Source: Bimastos eiseni | Lineage: Eukaryota > Annelida > Clitellata > Crassiclitellata > Lumbricidae | Length of the DNA stretch: 64,000 nt | Assembly (NCBI GenBank): GCA_959347315.1 | Contig: OY365807.1 | Span: 58,566,494-58,630,493, forward strand | Direction: 5' to 3' | Shown here: piece by piece, positions 1 through 12,159 of the stretch | Position numbering within the stretch: position 1 is the first letter of the stretch | Layout: the number at the start of each line of letters is the position of its first letter | Position numbers and translations under genes: made by a program | The notes under the pieces: model-generated | What the model saw: only the letters and a program-made list of their open reading frames with translations | What the model was told of the DNA's origin: nothing | Databases searched by the model: none

Positions 1-118
1 CAAATAAGAATTAGGATATGTTGCTTAATCGTTCTACAGTTTAGAGTGAAATGTTTGCGTGGATAATTGGTGATACACGGTTTTAATGAACTCTGAGATG
101 GAAAACTGCGTACAAAGC

Positions 119-530
119 CAAAAGCCCTCCGCCAGCCAGACTAAGCAGCTCATTAAATATTACCAACAACTGACCGACTAGCGATGCTCTTGTCTATCAG
201 GAAACGAAAATTTTTGCACTGAAACAACCCGATGCATGAATTTAAACACTTTGATTCGGTCAAACACTCACCCGATTGATAAGCAACAACCCATGGCTAT
301 GTTTCCGAGATGAATTCGATGTCTTGAAAGAAGGTTTTCCTCTATCCCTCTCCACTGTTCTCTCTTCTTGATGCGATGTGCAGCTGGTTTCACGTGCACA
401 TTGGTGTAGCCTACGCACTCACACCACACACATCGACGTACTGCGTTTTGCACATTCGCCATCTAGAGCCACATATTCGGAAGCCATCAGCCATACGTGG
501 ACGTGGCGCTGCCGCAATAAATGAGCCAGC
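119..530 (-). repeat. Inverted duplicate of the 12160-12560 promoter/leader/first-exon block
   Basis: On the minus strand this block reads in the same order as 12160-12560 on the plus strand: a CTCATTTATT-like start, GTGGCTCTA followed by GATGGCGA, TACACCAATG, CATCGCATCA, TCGAATT, the ATGGG start exon, a GTRAGT donor, and an intronic stretch around TTAATGAGCTGC. I estimate roughly two thirds identity by eye with small indels. This looks like an old segmental or gene duplication, not a transposon, since no terminal repeats were seen. Confidence 0.7.
272..294 (-). CDS. First coding exon of an unidentified acylated protein (MGCCLSIG), runs off the left edge
   Basis: Reading the minus strand, an ATG at 294-292 opens the peptide MGCCLSI plus two bases of a glycine codon, then a good donor (GTGAGT) follows at 271. 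Gly2 with Ser6 fits the N-myristoylation consensus and Cys3/Cys4 are typical palmitoylation sites, so the product is probably membrane-anchored. The exon, its leader and the start of the intron are homologous to 12160-12560 on the plus strand, including the same phase-2 donor after codon 7. Downstream exons would lie left of the window. The family is not recognised. If not spliced, the frame stops immediately (TGA at 270-268), so the exon reading depends on the shared splice site. Confidence 0.5.
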
Positions 531-1308
531 ATCGAGTTTTGGCTTCCAGAGCGCGGATTCGTCCAGTTGTTCAATGAATAATGAACGTAAAACCATCCAA
601 AAATGGTAGTGAAATAAATGGCAAACGTATGGCATGAGAGCTAAAACAGCCGACGTATAACGCATAACAGTCATGAAACGTCTCAATATTTATTTTTGAA
701 GCACACGCGATAAACGATGGTTTTCTTGAGTGTGTCAAATTTTATTTATGTTGTTTAATCAAGAACATTTTAAGATTTTATCGGTTGTAGATATCCACCA
801 CATCAGCTTATTACAATATTATCTATACGCTACTCTGGTAGTCCCCTCCTATTCAGTTTCTACACAAGACGGAAGCAAATCCAATATCGAGAAAAGCATA
901 AACAAACGTTACGCGATCCTTTTTCAGAAAGCATAATCATGCGAACATCTAAAAACTAGAACTTTGAAGATATCGAGTGTAGGCCTAACATTGTAGTTAA
1001 ACAATATAATACGATACAAATGTTTATCGCTGTAGGTCTATCCTATAATCCAGTGTTCAATTTAAGCTGTAGACCTACGCATGTGCGCGCGCAACATAAG
1101 CATCGCAAGATTTTAGAGTGAGCAAGAAAATTGAAATTACGTAAATCGAATCGCATATATAGCCAGCTGCGGTCCAGAAAGACAAGGAATTTTTCTTAGG
1201 ATATCAGAACTTATCACCATAGACTTTTAGATATGGTCCTAAATTAACTATCATGCCATTTAGCCAAGGACGACATTTCAGCTTTTTTAAGAGGGGAGCA
1301 AGCAAGAA
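531..1308. other. No gene recognised
   Basis: Upstream of the minus-strand MGCCLS exon. Contains two TAGGCCTA/TAGGTCTA motifs but no convincing exon or repeat. Confidence 0.5.
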
Positions 1309-1500
1309 TTTTTGTGGCGACGGGAGGGGTAAAATGATTTGACAAACAAGAGTTTTTGTGGCGACGGGAGGGGTAAAATGATTTGACAAACAAGAGTTTT
1401 TGTGGCGACGGGAGGGGTAAAATGATTTGACAAACAAGAGTTTTTGTGGCGACGGGAGGGGTAAAATGATTTGACAAACAAGAATTTTTGTGGCGACGGG
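1309..1500. repeat. 44-bp minisatellite, about 4.3 copies
   Basis: The unit begins TTTGTGGCGACGGGAGGGG and contains AAAATGATTTGACAAACAAG. Copies start at 1311, 1355, 1399, 1443 and 1487, an exact 44-base period with only a few substitutions. Because 44 is not a multiple of three, the array opens shifted minus-strand frames that are not genes. Confidence 0.9.
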
Positions 1501-1950
1501 GATTTCCCTCTTGTATTAAATTTGTTTTGGCGTTTTCAGTGGTACGAGAAAATTTGTATCGGCAAAAACGCTGAAACAGTTTCAAAGAAGTGAAATTATT
1601 CAATTACAGGCACCTGGGATATGATACAATGTTAATATATGAACCTCATTGAGTTTTATTATTAATATGGCCATTAAATTATGACCTTGCATGGAAATTT
1701 GCACGCAATATAATCTAAATCAGGAAATTCAGGGGGTCAAATGCTCCCATGCCCTCCCCGAAATGACGTCCCTGCATTAGGCTCGGACCTGCGCACAAAA
1801 GTGCCAACCGTCATTTTATGAAATAATGCACACGCAAAATCCACTAAAAATAGGCCAGAATTCTATCACCCGCGCGACCTCCTTTCCAACGACCCCACTT
1901 TTTTTCTAACATTTACGTATTCAGTCTCATGCCAGTCAAATACAATCATA

Positions 1951-2150
1951 CACTGTGGCCGATTGGTTAGAGCGGTTTACCTGTAACGCGGAGAGTAGGC
2001 CTACAGGTTCGATCCTCGTCTGAGGCAGTTACTGTGCCTCACCATGAGCAAGACCTTCGCGCACAATTGCACTGCAATATTCTATTACTATAATTGCGCC
2101 GTCGCGGCGGGTGTGTCCTTCTATGGCCTTCTGAGTAAAATAATAATTTT
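1951..2150 (+). mobile_element. tRNA-derived SINE (family A)
   Basis: The head has tRNA-like Pol III boxes: an A-box region around GATTGGTTAGAGCGG and a B box GGTTCGATCCTCG. A family body follows with GAGCAAGACCTTCGCGC and AATTGCGCCGTCG. Similar copies lie at 2240, 17331, 19640 (reverse) and 36296. Confidence 0.75.
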
Positions 2151-2239
2151 TTCATGTAAACGTACACAGTTCTTGGAAACTTGGGAAGAAGGACGATAGC
2201 ATATTAATGGCAGTTGTAAAGTATAGGCCTAATCATTTG

Positions 2240-2466
2240 TGCGGCACGGTGGCTGATCGGTTAGAGCGGTCGGCCCATGACACTCAGTGTGCGCTGAGTG
2301 AGCGAGCTCGACCCTCGTCCGAGGCGTCAGTCACCGTGTAGGGACCATGAGAAAGTCCCTCGCGCATAATTGCTCAGCAGTAGGCCCTACAACTGCAATT
2401 GCGCCGTCGAGGTGTGTGCACTTCTCAGCAAAAGATGTTTGAAGAAGGGCGATATCAAATTTCAAG
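2240..2466 (+). mobile_element. tRNA-derived SINE (family A), near full length
   Basis: Starts GCGGCACGGTGGCTGATCGG, has a degraded B box (GCTCGACCCTCG) and ends with the tail GAAGAAGGGCGATATCAAAT shared with the reverse copy at 19640-19845. Confidence 0.8.
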
Positions 2467-3985
2467 AATTTCAAACAGAGGTTTTCAAAAGGAGGCCAGA
2501 GTCCGGTTTTGCAAAGTGTCCATATAATAGGATGCTCAGCTGTTAATAGCAGCCAACAAAGGGTTCATCTGACATTTTTCTGCAAGCGGAGCTATACAAA
2601 TTTGTTTGCTTGAGTTACTCTTCATAAGTGCGTCTAAAGACCTGAGGAAATAAAAGGTTTATATTTACAAGTTATAATGACCAGGCGTGAGAAATGACAG
2701 CGTTTCCGTGGACATCTGATTGATCCATATGGGTTCCAATTGGCAATATGGGTCTTACAGCCTTACTTGAACACCGCGTGGGAGAACTGGCAACAGTGGC
2801 AAGAGGGTCAATCCCAGAAGGCACGTTTGTTGGGGCTCATAGCTGGGTATTGTGGCGCCCCTGCAGGTAAAAATGTGATGCTCAGGAACAATCAAAGAAC
2901 AGCAACGTAGGTAGTTCGTTTATAAAAAGGATCCCGTGGATCAATTGACTAACAATATTTCAACCGCCTCCGACCCCTTGTCCGCATTTTGGCATTGGAT
3001 TGAGACTGATTTTTACAAAAAATCAAAAGATAGGCCTACGAAAAATGGTAATTTTTGGATTTTTGTACAATGTTTTTTTCCAATTTACTAATATTATTAT
3101 TATATTACTAATTGTGTTATTCATCCAAAATCAAGCTAAATTAATATAAAAAACGAGTTGGAGCTCATTTTCATGATGTGTTTGATGCTCTTTATAACAA
3201 AACGGCTGTGACAAAATCCAAAGGAAAAAGAAAAATCCAAAAAACTTCGTCTTCGTTGCCTTGACTCGAACTGAAGCTAAAGTTTGCTTTGCTTATTGTT
3301 TGTGTGATACCTTATCCTTTGTTTTCAATATATTTATATTTTTGAACAACCGTGTTTGCTAACTTGATAGGGACTACATAACAATATAATCAGCTGTTGC
3401 TAGTACCTGTTGTTAGTTAACACAAAAACCTTTCATGAAAAAAAACTGAAATAAGAAAAGGACCGAAACGGTCAAAAAAGAGCCTTCATGAACAAAAAAG
3501 AAGCTATAAGACCACATGAATAAATTTTACATGTGTGTACATTGTATGTATATATATACATTTATACAATATGTATGTTTATATATGTAGGAATAAAATG
3601 TAATAATCATTTATATGTTATGAAATATCTACAATAACCATAAATGGAACAACACAAAAGGAAGAAAGAAAACAGAAAGACTAAAGAAAGAAAGACAACA
3701 TAAAGATAAAGGATTTAAACTATATACAAAATCGAGCTGAAATGTAACAAATTCGGAAGACATCGATAGCCTGTGTAGCTATAAGAAATCATTAAACTGT
3801 TGAATAATAATAAATTAATAGCAGATTATTTGGACGATTTCCAACTATGCAATTAAAAATTCTAATAAATGTAAAATCTCTTTTGACTTTGAAGAGCAAG
3901 AACTAAGCAGAAATAAGCTTTTGAAGCTACTGAGGTTTTTCACAAAACCTAAAAGTTGCCTTATGCTTTAAAGTTATATGTCACT
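2467..3985. other. AT-rich intergenic DNA, no gene seen
   Basis: Contains a short TA-rich stretch (about 3540-3600) and many A runs. No open frame or exon with family similarity was recognised. Confidence 0.45.
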
Positions 3986-3989
3986 TAGA

Positions 3990-4110
3990 ATGTGCCTTTG
4001 AATTTGCGTATTGCTTTGAATCTGCTTTGAACTTGCCTCTTGCTTTGAATTTACTTCTTGTCTTTAATTTGCTTCTTGCTTTGAATTTGCTTCTGGCTCT
4101 CAATATGCTC
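3990..4110. repeat. Degenerate minisatellite of TTTGAATTTGCTTCTTGC type
   Basis: About six diverged units of roughly 20-22 bases built on CTTTGAATTTGCTTCTTG follow each other head to tail. Confidence 0.6.
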
Positions 4111-4399
4111 TTCACACTGCATTTGCTAGCTAATTATTTTCATGCCCAGAGCACATCAAGTTTGTTTAATTGAATTGGTGCGATATAAATTTTATTGACC
4201 AATGGCTTAATGACACTGGAGCATAATAAACAGAGTCAACAGAGTTCAAAGTCAGTGAGGACGATGCTCTGTGCAAAAATGAAATTGATAGCGACACATT
4301 TTCAAGTCGGTAGATCCGTAACAACATTAATAACAGAAGCGGTAACGCATGAAAGTTATTCTACATCAAGTCCTACCACCACCACTTCCTGTCATTGAA

Positions 4400-4735
4400 C
4401 ATCAATATGTCTCATGCTCCTTTTAATAACCTTCATCCCTTGGGCTTTCCATTCTAATCTTAACCCTACTTTTTCACGAATTCTTACCCAAACTCACTTG
4501 ATCTTCCACCGTCCAAACCTCGATCAAAGCAACACCAGAATTAACAGCCACTCTGCTTCCTCTGACCATCTGGAAACCTGACTTCTCATGAACTACCTTT
4601 GGACAAGCTCTTTGATTCGATGCAGTGCTCATGAATAAGCTGGTGCCCTGCGCTTGGCTTTTGGTTGGCACTTCAGAAGTTTGGAGATTACGATTACCCT
4701 TATCAACAGATGTCATCTGGCTCACGTTTTTATGA
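4400..4735 (+). mobile_element. 3' end of a CR1/L2-like LINE
   Basis: Homologous to the 3' untranslated part of the better-preserved copy at 55440-55710. Both share CCATTCTAA, TCTTACCCA, TTTGGACAA and the block AATAAGCTGGTGCCCTGCGC, then GGAGATTACGATTAC, a short ATTACG tail repeat. Only the 3' end is present, the usual outcome of 5' truncation. Confidence 0.7.
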
Positions 4736-4899
4736 CCAATATTAATCGTAATCTTGAACCTTATACAACACCAAAAAAAGTTAATTTGCTAGAATCAGCT
4801 TATTCGCAGGTGTTTAGTTGAAACAAAATCAATAGTTGGGGTAAAAACCTGTTCAGGGTCAAGAAGATCTAAAGGGGTAAAGTAGGCAGATGACGAAGG

Positions 4900-4982
4900 T
4901 GGTGGTCTTTAGAATATGAACAGGCAAAATCATGCCAATATGTTTACTTTGAAAACAAGAGTTCATCGATTTTCCTTTAACT
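4900..4982 (+). repeat. Copy of a MITE core, inverted relative to 6837-6918
   Basis: About 80 bases match the reverse complement of 6837-6918 with about one mismatch (TTTAGAATATGAACAGGC ... GAGTTCATCGATTTTCC). The terminal repeats that flank the 6.8 kb copy are missing here. Confidence 0.8.
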
Positions 4983-5364
4983 GAATGCCTCTGCCACATA
5001 AAATTTTAAAGACATCTGATCTAAAGAGTTTCTAGCCATGTGTACAACAGGTCCTTGGATGAAAATGGAAAGATTGTTGCTTTCTTAACATACCAAAATA
5101 CTAACAATTCATATCTCAGCATATTTAAAATTGTACGCATCTTTTCATAATGCCAAACACAACTCCTCTGCCACGGCATAAAGTTATTTCGATCGTCGTT
5201 TCATCGTGTTACTTCGGGGTGCCTTCAACGAGTCTCTCTCTTGCAGTGACGCTATATAAATTAGCAATTACCATTAATGTTGACTCGCAATACATGTCCG
5301 CAGCAAATGTTTGGAAAGAACGTCCAGACAACAAAACCCAATTGAATCGTATTCTGTTGTGAGC

Positions 5365-8300
5365 TCAGACGGATGATTGGCGATAGTTCTTTGTATCGAG
5401 TATTTTAACGCCACACATTGCGCAGATTCCTAGAAACCATAAAAATCGTGCAAATTGCAACAGTTACGTCAAATAAATTTAACTAAAAAATATCAAAGTG
5501 TTATGTAGGTATCCCAATCTCATTACTGCTTGTCACGGAACTGTATTTCTCTGTCTATCAGACTATTAAAGAATATTAAGAGCAGTCCCTTCAGAGACGG
5601 CGTTCTTCCACGAAGCTCTTTGAACTACTCAGAGCAAGCCAAGCACAGATGTCATGATAGGTAATGTGAGTATTCAACTGGTAAACATTATACAATATAT
5701 ATTTGTTGGTTGGCAGAAAACTGAAGTAAATTAAATTAGCCTCGGCACATTGGGACAGGTGGTTATTCCTCTCCCTCGTCATCTCATCTTCAAACCGACG
5801 GCATATACGGTCAGCACAATCATTCCAGCTGATTTGGCCATGGAGCACAGATGGAGCAAAAATCTCGAACCACATTTCTGTCCTGGCGAGGATCTGAAAC
5901 CTCTGGATCTGAACCGCTGCACCTATATACATTAGAATATGGTTAGATTCAGTTAAATACATGCTGACGAACCTTTTTTGTAAGCGCATCCCTGGCAGTA
6001 GTGTGACCCCGGCTGATGAACAGAACTCTTGCAGATGCGGCATTTTTCAAACGATGTTTGGTAAGGAGAAAATCTACACACAGCAAAACAGGTAGTGTGT
6101 AAGTAAATTTTCCATATTCCAGGTAGAGCTGCAATTGACTAATCTCCAGGGTCTGGATGTGGGGTTGGTGAGACGGTAATACCATGGGATCGTAGCAATG
6201 TCTGTGTATTACCGTGGGAATTAAAAGAGAAATTTGGTATTTACCGTGGTAGCAGCTTAACTTGCTAACTGCAGACAATGTCCATAATCGCGCTATATAA
6301 TTAAAATCGTATAATATTCTACATATTTTCATCCATTGTTTGATTCTAGCCATCTATTGTTCAGTTCTATTCACCAATTGTTCTGATTCTAAGCACCTAT
6401 CATATGCTTCTAATCATCTATTGTTCAGATCTATTCACCTAATTCAGGGTTTTGTCAGGAGAACTCCAAGATAATCTTGGAAGGGTGCAAAATAAAAAAT
6501 TGAACAGGCATATTTCGTTTTATTGTACTTATGAAAATGCATCAAAATCAGCTCAGTAAACTGAACATTTTCTAATGTGAAAACGCACCAAGCCCATCAT
6601 TCTAAGACTAGGTCAGAAAGCAACATCTGACAAATATTTTTATGCTGTTTCTACATCAATATCAGCCGTTTTGTGACTGCAACATATTCCACACAGAATT
6701 CACGCGCAAAGACAACATCTCACCGATTGGTTCTACTGGTCAGGGCTTTGTTTTCGTTGATTTTTCTGCCTTGTCCCTCTGAAACGAAAGCAAAAATTTT
6801 ATGACACACTGGAGCATAATAAACAGAGTTTAAAGAGTTAAAGGAAAATCGATGAACTCTTGTTTTCAAAGTAAACATATTGGCATGAGTTTGCCTGTTC
6901 ATATTCTAAAGACCACCACTCTGTTTATTATGCTCACTCTGAACAGAGTTCAGAGTCAGTGAGGACTGGATTTTACAATGTATACTGAACTGTGTTGCCA
7001 TCTCAACATTACTATTATCAAAGCAATATTGTTTATGACAAGGACAGGTGATCACACATACAGAGATATCTATCCATTTATTTTATTGGCTACCTATTAA
7101 TAGAATTTATATAGCACTCCTACCCCTCAAGTGGAACTACTACTACAAATACTAATATATATATATATTACAGACAATTCTATATAACTGTAACACAGAC
7201 ATGCCACTACAAGTGAACATCCTACACAAAACTACAACATTGAGTGGAGAGAGGCAGGATGGATGGCTGAGCTACAATGTCATAGAAATTGTCATCGTTA
7301 TTATCAATACACAGATCGACAGCTTCAACGACGTCAGATCACACAACTAGAATATTTAGGGCTTTTAATTTAACCTTATGAAAATAAGAAATAACTGTAT
7401 GAAAACAGTTGTTAACAAACCCTACATTCTTATTTAAGTTACTCGAGCTCAGTGTGCGAAAGCAAAGAACAATACTAGGTGAAGTGGATATTTACACCAA
7501 GTTCTGGTAAAATTTGGGATCAATCCGGGACACGGGAAGCACAAGGTAGATTCTGGGCCTCTCCAGACGAATCCAGGACGGTTGGCAGTCTCACATTAGA
7601 AATAATCACCAGTCCTTACATTATAAATAATTACCTGTTGTGTTTCTGGCACCAGACTTCCATGGATCTGGAGTTATCACCTTTCCAAGTTTCTTTTGGC
7701 CTGAAAGGAAAACATGTCAAACATTAAGTTTCAGTAACCATATATTTTGCTTCTATTTAAGGTTCATTCAGTCATTCTGTTAATTAACAAGAGTAGTATT
7801 AACAGAAGGGTCCTCATTGCATTTGAAAATAAACTGAAAGATTGATGAATAATGACTAATGAGACCAACTTTTGTCCTGGAATATCTCACAAACCCACAG
7901 AAGTAGAAATATAATTCTCTACAGAATTATAGGAATCTTCACAAAACAACTGAGAATATGAATAGCGGCACGACTAGTTTTTAAATTCAGCCGGGTCTGA
8001 GATCCACCACCTCAGCCACAAGATCCGCCACCCAATTGATGAGATCTACCACCTAAAATCTCCTAAATGCGTGCTTTCGTTCAAAACTCAACCGTACACA
8101 CCTTGTTTCACACATTTTATTCTTATCCAAATAGCAAATAGCGATTATATCTGTAACAGATTCAACAGTTAGCCTCACTTAGGTTTAATTTTTAAATATG
8201 TGGAGATCTGGGACCCCTGGGTGAGAAATTTAACCACTGGGCACAACCAAAGTTCTAACAGGCGCATTACCTAAAGTTTACATATATATTGCGTGTAATA

Positions 8301-9193
8301 ATATCGCAGATGGGAAAACAGTTCTGTCAGATTTTGAGATGTATGGTTGTGTACTGATGAACATCCAATCATAAGATTGAAGATAAAAAGAATCACAATG
8401 GCATATAAATTTATTTAAAATAATAGATCTACTTTATAGACCCTAGAAAATGCACCATCTGTATGTACATTAACTCCGCACTAAGGGAAGCTCAGGCGAC
8501 GAGTGTGACTTATCGACTATTCTCATAAGCAGAAGCAAAAAAATTTAGTCATATCCTTAAAACTGTTCTCTCTTCTGAATTCCTCAACCAAAGAACAAAC
8601 CCATTTACAAAGCTACTCCGACTTATACGAATCATCTGTCATCTGGTAAACCTTAGTGACATTTAGAGTAACTCAGTAAATCCGGACCAATACTTTCCCA
8701 GCCGGTTTTAGTAAGCTCTCGGGTAAAATATGGTCTTAGCATCGGTAATTATTTATTATTTAGTAATGTAAATTGAACAGTTCACTTAACACTACAGAGA
8801 ACGTTTTAGTTTATGAGTATAGAAGCTGGATGTGATGAAAAGAATCACACATAAATAGAAGCTGGATGCGATGAGAAGACTCCTGGTTAAGAAGAAGCTG
8901 GATTGATGAAAATAATAACACATAAATAGAAGCCGGATGTGATGAAAGTAAATTCGTATGAAGCGTGGCATCGAGCACACATAGAATAATTATCGACGTT
9001 AAAACCATATTTTACCTACAGTTATCGTCTTTCGGTTTTTATACGCCCTCGTCTTTAAGGTGTCAAGTATAAGATAGTGAGTGCCCCATCAGCATTTCTC
9101 AGAAATGTAACAATTATTTCTTTATTGGTCAATACGACGTTTTTATTATTTCACAAATCCGTAACATTTATACTTACACTTGTCGCATACCAT
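5365..9193 (-). CDS. CRIPT: Cysteine-rich PDZ-binding protein CRIPT (five coding exons)
   Basis: Coding exons on the minus strand are 9193-9178, 7700-7635, 6778-6724, 6073-5973 and 5429-5365, totalling 303 bases: 100 residues plus TGA, against 101 in the human protein. Phases agree at every junction (1, 1, 2, 1) and all introns are GT-AG. The protein starts MVCDKC and contains VITPDPWKSGARNTTE, GRKINENKALTS, CRICKSSVHQPGSHYCQGC and CAMCG, so all CXXC zinc-binding pairs of the family are present. The end, YRQSSV, is a class I PDZ ligand. In vertebrates CRIPT links the third PDZ domain of PSD-95 to tubulin, and it is also a component of the minor spliceosome. The first exon encodes only five codons plus one base. 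Intron 2 contains a MITE about 34 bases upstream of exon 3, intron 4 another repeat, and intron 1 a minisatellite. Identification is very secure; the start of the transcript is not determined. Confidence 0.96.
5740..5945 (+). repeat. Interspersed repeat in CRIPT intron 4, related to 42225-42420 (reverse)
   Basis: Both copies share CCTCTCCCTCG followed by ACTCATCTTC/TCTCATCTTC, a TTGGCNATGGA block and a TCTGNCCTG block in the same order. Open frames across either copy are coincidental. Class unknown. Confidence 0.5.
6812..6935. mobile_element. 124-bp MITE with 17-bp perfect terminal inverted repeats
   Basis: GAGCATAATAAACAGAG at 6812-6828 is the exact reverse complement of 6919-6935. The core 6837-6918 occurs inverted at 4900-4982, and one terminal repeat occurs alone at 4216-4232. 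The flanks around 4209-4262 and 6936-6966 are also similar (CAGAGTTCANAGTCAGTGAG). It lies in CRIPT intron 2, close to the exon 3 acceptor. Confidence 0.75.
8815..8955. repeat. Minisatellite, unit about 36-44 bases, in CRIPT intron 1
   Basis: AGAAGCTGGATGTGATGA-like units recur four times, with variable spacers such as AATCACACATAAAT. Confidence 0.7.
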
Positions 9194-9199
9194 TTTGAT

Positions 9200-9980
9200 G
9201 AGGTATATTATTCAAAACTTGTTTTACAAGAGAAATGTCGCCTTTCCTCGTAAAAACAAAACACGTTCTTGTTTAAGTTCTGTCTGCACAGATATGTAAA
9301 TTATACGTAACGAAGACTCGTATTACTCATCCGTTTCTGGCTAAGCATTCTATATTGCGCAATTTGTGTGTGCGTGTATTTAACATTTCTATAGCGCTAT
9401 CATTTGCATGCATTTATCGGTTGTCACTGCGACATGATCATGATTAATATTTGTTCCCAATTGAAAAGTGTATGTAGTCGACAGCCAAAGATTGACAGAG
9501 AGCAGACTCTTAAGCAAATGAGCGGAAATAGAGGAAATCGAAACAATAGGACAATAACGAGTTATTGTAATGTCATGTAAATCTTCGAAAATCTCCCAGC
9601 GCCCACATCAGCCACGTCAGGGAGATCAGCTTGTTCACAGTTATCACAGTCGTTTTGACAGATAATGTTTAATAAGTTTAAAATTCGAAAAAATGCGTTC
9701 CTCTGATGTAACATACAGAGGGAGTGTTATAATAATTCTCCATGCAACAGTCAAGTTTGAAAACATTTCGCACATAACTTTTGTGCAGATATAGGCCTAC
9801 TACAAGAGTTGAATCGACTACTTAATTATTTCTCCCCATCCTCTCCGATGTGAAATACAGACTCTGAGCTCATCACAGAGTTGCAGAGCATCGATATCTT
9901 TGCTATCGACATGTGCTAGTTTTCTTTCCAAATTTGGCATTTGTTCAGGAACTTCCTCTGCGGTTCTTTTGATAGACTAT
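9200..9980. other. Upstream flank of CRIPT, no further gene seen
   Basis: Probable promoter side of CRIPT (minus strand), because the ATG is at 9193. No clear core promoter motif could be assigned. Confidence 0.35.
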
Positions 9981-9984
9981 TGAT

Positions 9985-11290
9985 GTTATAATTGCAAGAC
10001 GCCGCTGGAGTCAGTTTGAACGCTGGTGGCGACATTCTCGTTTACCCTCAGATTTGGCTCGTTTTAAAAGACAGGGGAGGGTATTTCGGAAGCTTATCTC
10101 TACTGCCAAATCAGATCACCTAACAAATTTGGTTTATGAAAGTATGGTGTCCATGAAGGCTTTGGACATCTTTGAATAAATTATTACATCGTGGGAAGAG
10201 CGAGCGCACTGGTATGTGTTCAGACGCATCCTTCCTTGTTGACAGATTTCTTTGCGAATAAAATATCTGATAATCGCATGAAAATCTTCGCTAGATCTGG
10301 ATCAGACCTGAATTCGTACCCACAATTTCGTCTTCCATCTCGATTTTACTTCATTTCAGCCTGCTACTTTAAGTGAAGTTCAGAAACTGGTCTTCTGTGC
10401 TTCTGATAAAAGTTGTCTGCTCGATGTCATTTCGACATCGCTTTTCAAAGATTGTTCTGATGTCCTTGGTCCCGTTGTCACTTCGCTGATAAATTTATCC
10501 CTTAGTGAAGGTGTGTTCCCTACAGTCTTTGGCCACGTCTTGGTCAGACCGCTTCTTAAGATGCCTCTTTGGATCCCGATGACTTATCCAGCTACCGCCC
10601 CATATCCAACCTCAGTTTTGCTTCCTAACTACTAGAACGTGTACTCCTGTGTCGCATTCCGAACCGCTTATCAAATTCCCTTATGTTTCTCCATTCCAGT
10701 CAGCTTACCTCAAGTTTCTCTCCATGGAAACAGCCCTTCTTACTGTTCATAATGAAATTCTTAGGTCGATGGTCAGAGGTGAGGTCACTGCTTTGGTGTT
10801 TCTTGATCTATCTGCTGCCTTTGATACCGTTGATCACTCCATTCTGCTGCACCGTCTTCATAATTGGTTTGGATTGTCCGATCCTGCTCTAAACTGGTTT
10901 GCAACTTATCTCCACCCCCGCTCACATGCTGTTTGTGTTGATGATAAATTTTCTCAGTCATCCTCTTTTGACTGTGGTGTGCCTCAGGTCTCAGTCCTTG
11001 GCCCTCTCCTTTTCACATTTTATACTGTCCCTTTAGGTTCCCTTCTAAGTAAGTACTCTATGGGCCATCACTTTTGTGCTGATGACACACAAATCTGTCT
11101 ATCCTCTAACAATCTGACATGTGCCTTATCCATTCAGGTTATTACTAATGTATTCTCAGATGTTCAGTCTTGGATGACTGCTAACAAGTTGCTGCTAAAT
11201 GAGTCCAAGACCGAGTTTTTACTATGGGTAGGACTACATCCCAGCGGCTTAAGCAATACGAATCCATTGACATAAAGTTGGTGACTCCCA
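9985..11290 (+). pseudogene. Degenerate CR1/L2-like non-LTR retrotransposon reverse transcriptase
   Basis: The longest open part (10649-11275) carries the RT motifs in order: FLDLSAAFDTVDH (motif A region, about 10800), GVPQVSVLGPLLF (normally GVPQGSVLGP, here Gly to Val, about 10976) and FCADDTQ (the catalytic box, about 11080), then the thumb start SWMTANKLLLNESKTEFL. Upstream, 9985-10640 shows diverged N-terminal RT sequence with frame breaks and stops. The 5' part of the element and the endonuclease were not found. Dead copy. Confidence 0.88.
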
Positions 11291-11545
11291 CAACCATTTC
11301 CCTAAAATTGGGTATTTCTCTAAATTCTTCGAGTGGAGGATACTGAATAATACTCTGAACAATCACACCAGAATTAAATTGTAGCCCGCAAAGGTCCCTG
11401 ATTTCAGTGATTGGGCACTTAATTGTGTTTCTGCTCTTTTTCACACTATTGTTGGCCTGCACAATTATTTCTGGAACAGACAATTGTGAATTTGTAATAA
11501 TAAGATGTAATTAACCTCATCATCAATGTGCTTCATAAACATAAA

Positions 11546-11640
11546 TGATGACCATTGCCCTCCTCCTTTATCCAAGCTTGGGACTGGCATTGTCAGGGTA
11601 TTTAGCGGTACGTACTACAGTGGCGGAATTACAGCAAACT
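11546..11640 (+). repeat. Interspersed repeat, family B
   Basis: Contains GCCCTCCTCCTTTATCCA then CTTGGGACTGGCATTGTC. The same core recurs at 17540, 36203 and 60738 (plus) and at 13668 and 56660 (minus). Probably a SINE or LINE tail. Confidence 0.6.
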
Positions 11641-12159
11641 CATTAATATTTTTACATAAAGCGTCTCTTTACAATATCCGTGTCAGAATTAGACGCTTGC
11701 AGTCAGTATAGGCCCCTATAGAACACCGAGTTTGAATGTCAGGTATGAAGATCGTGTAGGCATACCAGCTTACAAGAATATTATTAAGACGCAGTTCTCA
11801 GGCGAATTAAAACGGTATTGCATCTATACAGAATTTACGCGCAACATACAAATTGACGTCTAAATCTACTTATGGACCTGCTAGGCGCTAGAGATATCCA
11901 TCATCAAGTCTAGCCTACTAATCTACACTCGTAAAAGAGAAAGTTCTGTTGAAAAGTGAAAGTTACTGAGTAATAATTGCATTGCGAATGAATGATACGT
12001 ACTTATCTGAACTTTTGCAGAGAATTTATTTGAGAGGATGACAATGATAAATATGAATATTAAGTAGGTCTACAATTCCTTTATTGGTCATCACTTGCTA
12101 AAAAAATCATGGCGTTTTAAAAAAAGTCATGGCATTTTTGAAGTAAGACTGCAACGCTG
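11641..12159. other. No gene recognised
   Basis: Unique-looking sequence between a repeat and the MGCCLS promoter block. No exon or repeat identified. Confidence 0.4.

Noticed and set aside
1309..1500. CRISPR-like array of repeats
   Set aside because: No variable spacers; eukaryotic tandem minisatellite.
1204..1603. Repetitive minus-strand frame with FVKSFYPSRRHKNSCL units
   Set aside because: The 44-bp minisatellite; units shift frame at each copy and no splice or start context supports coding.
1951..2045. Possible tRNA gene
   Set aside because: A and B boxes are present but the acceptor stem does not pair and the body continues as a repeated SINE.
5750..6043. 150-residue minus-strand frame overlapping CRIPT exon 4
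   Set aside because: Out of frame with the CRIPT zinc-finger exon and otherwise covers an interspersed repeat.
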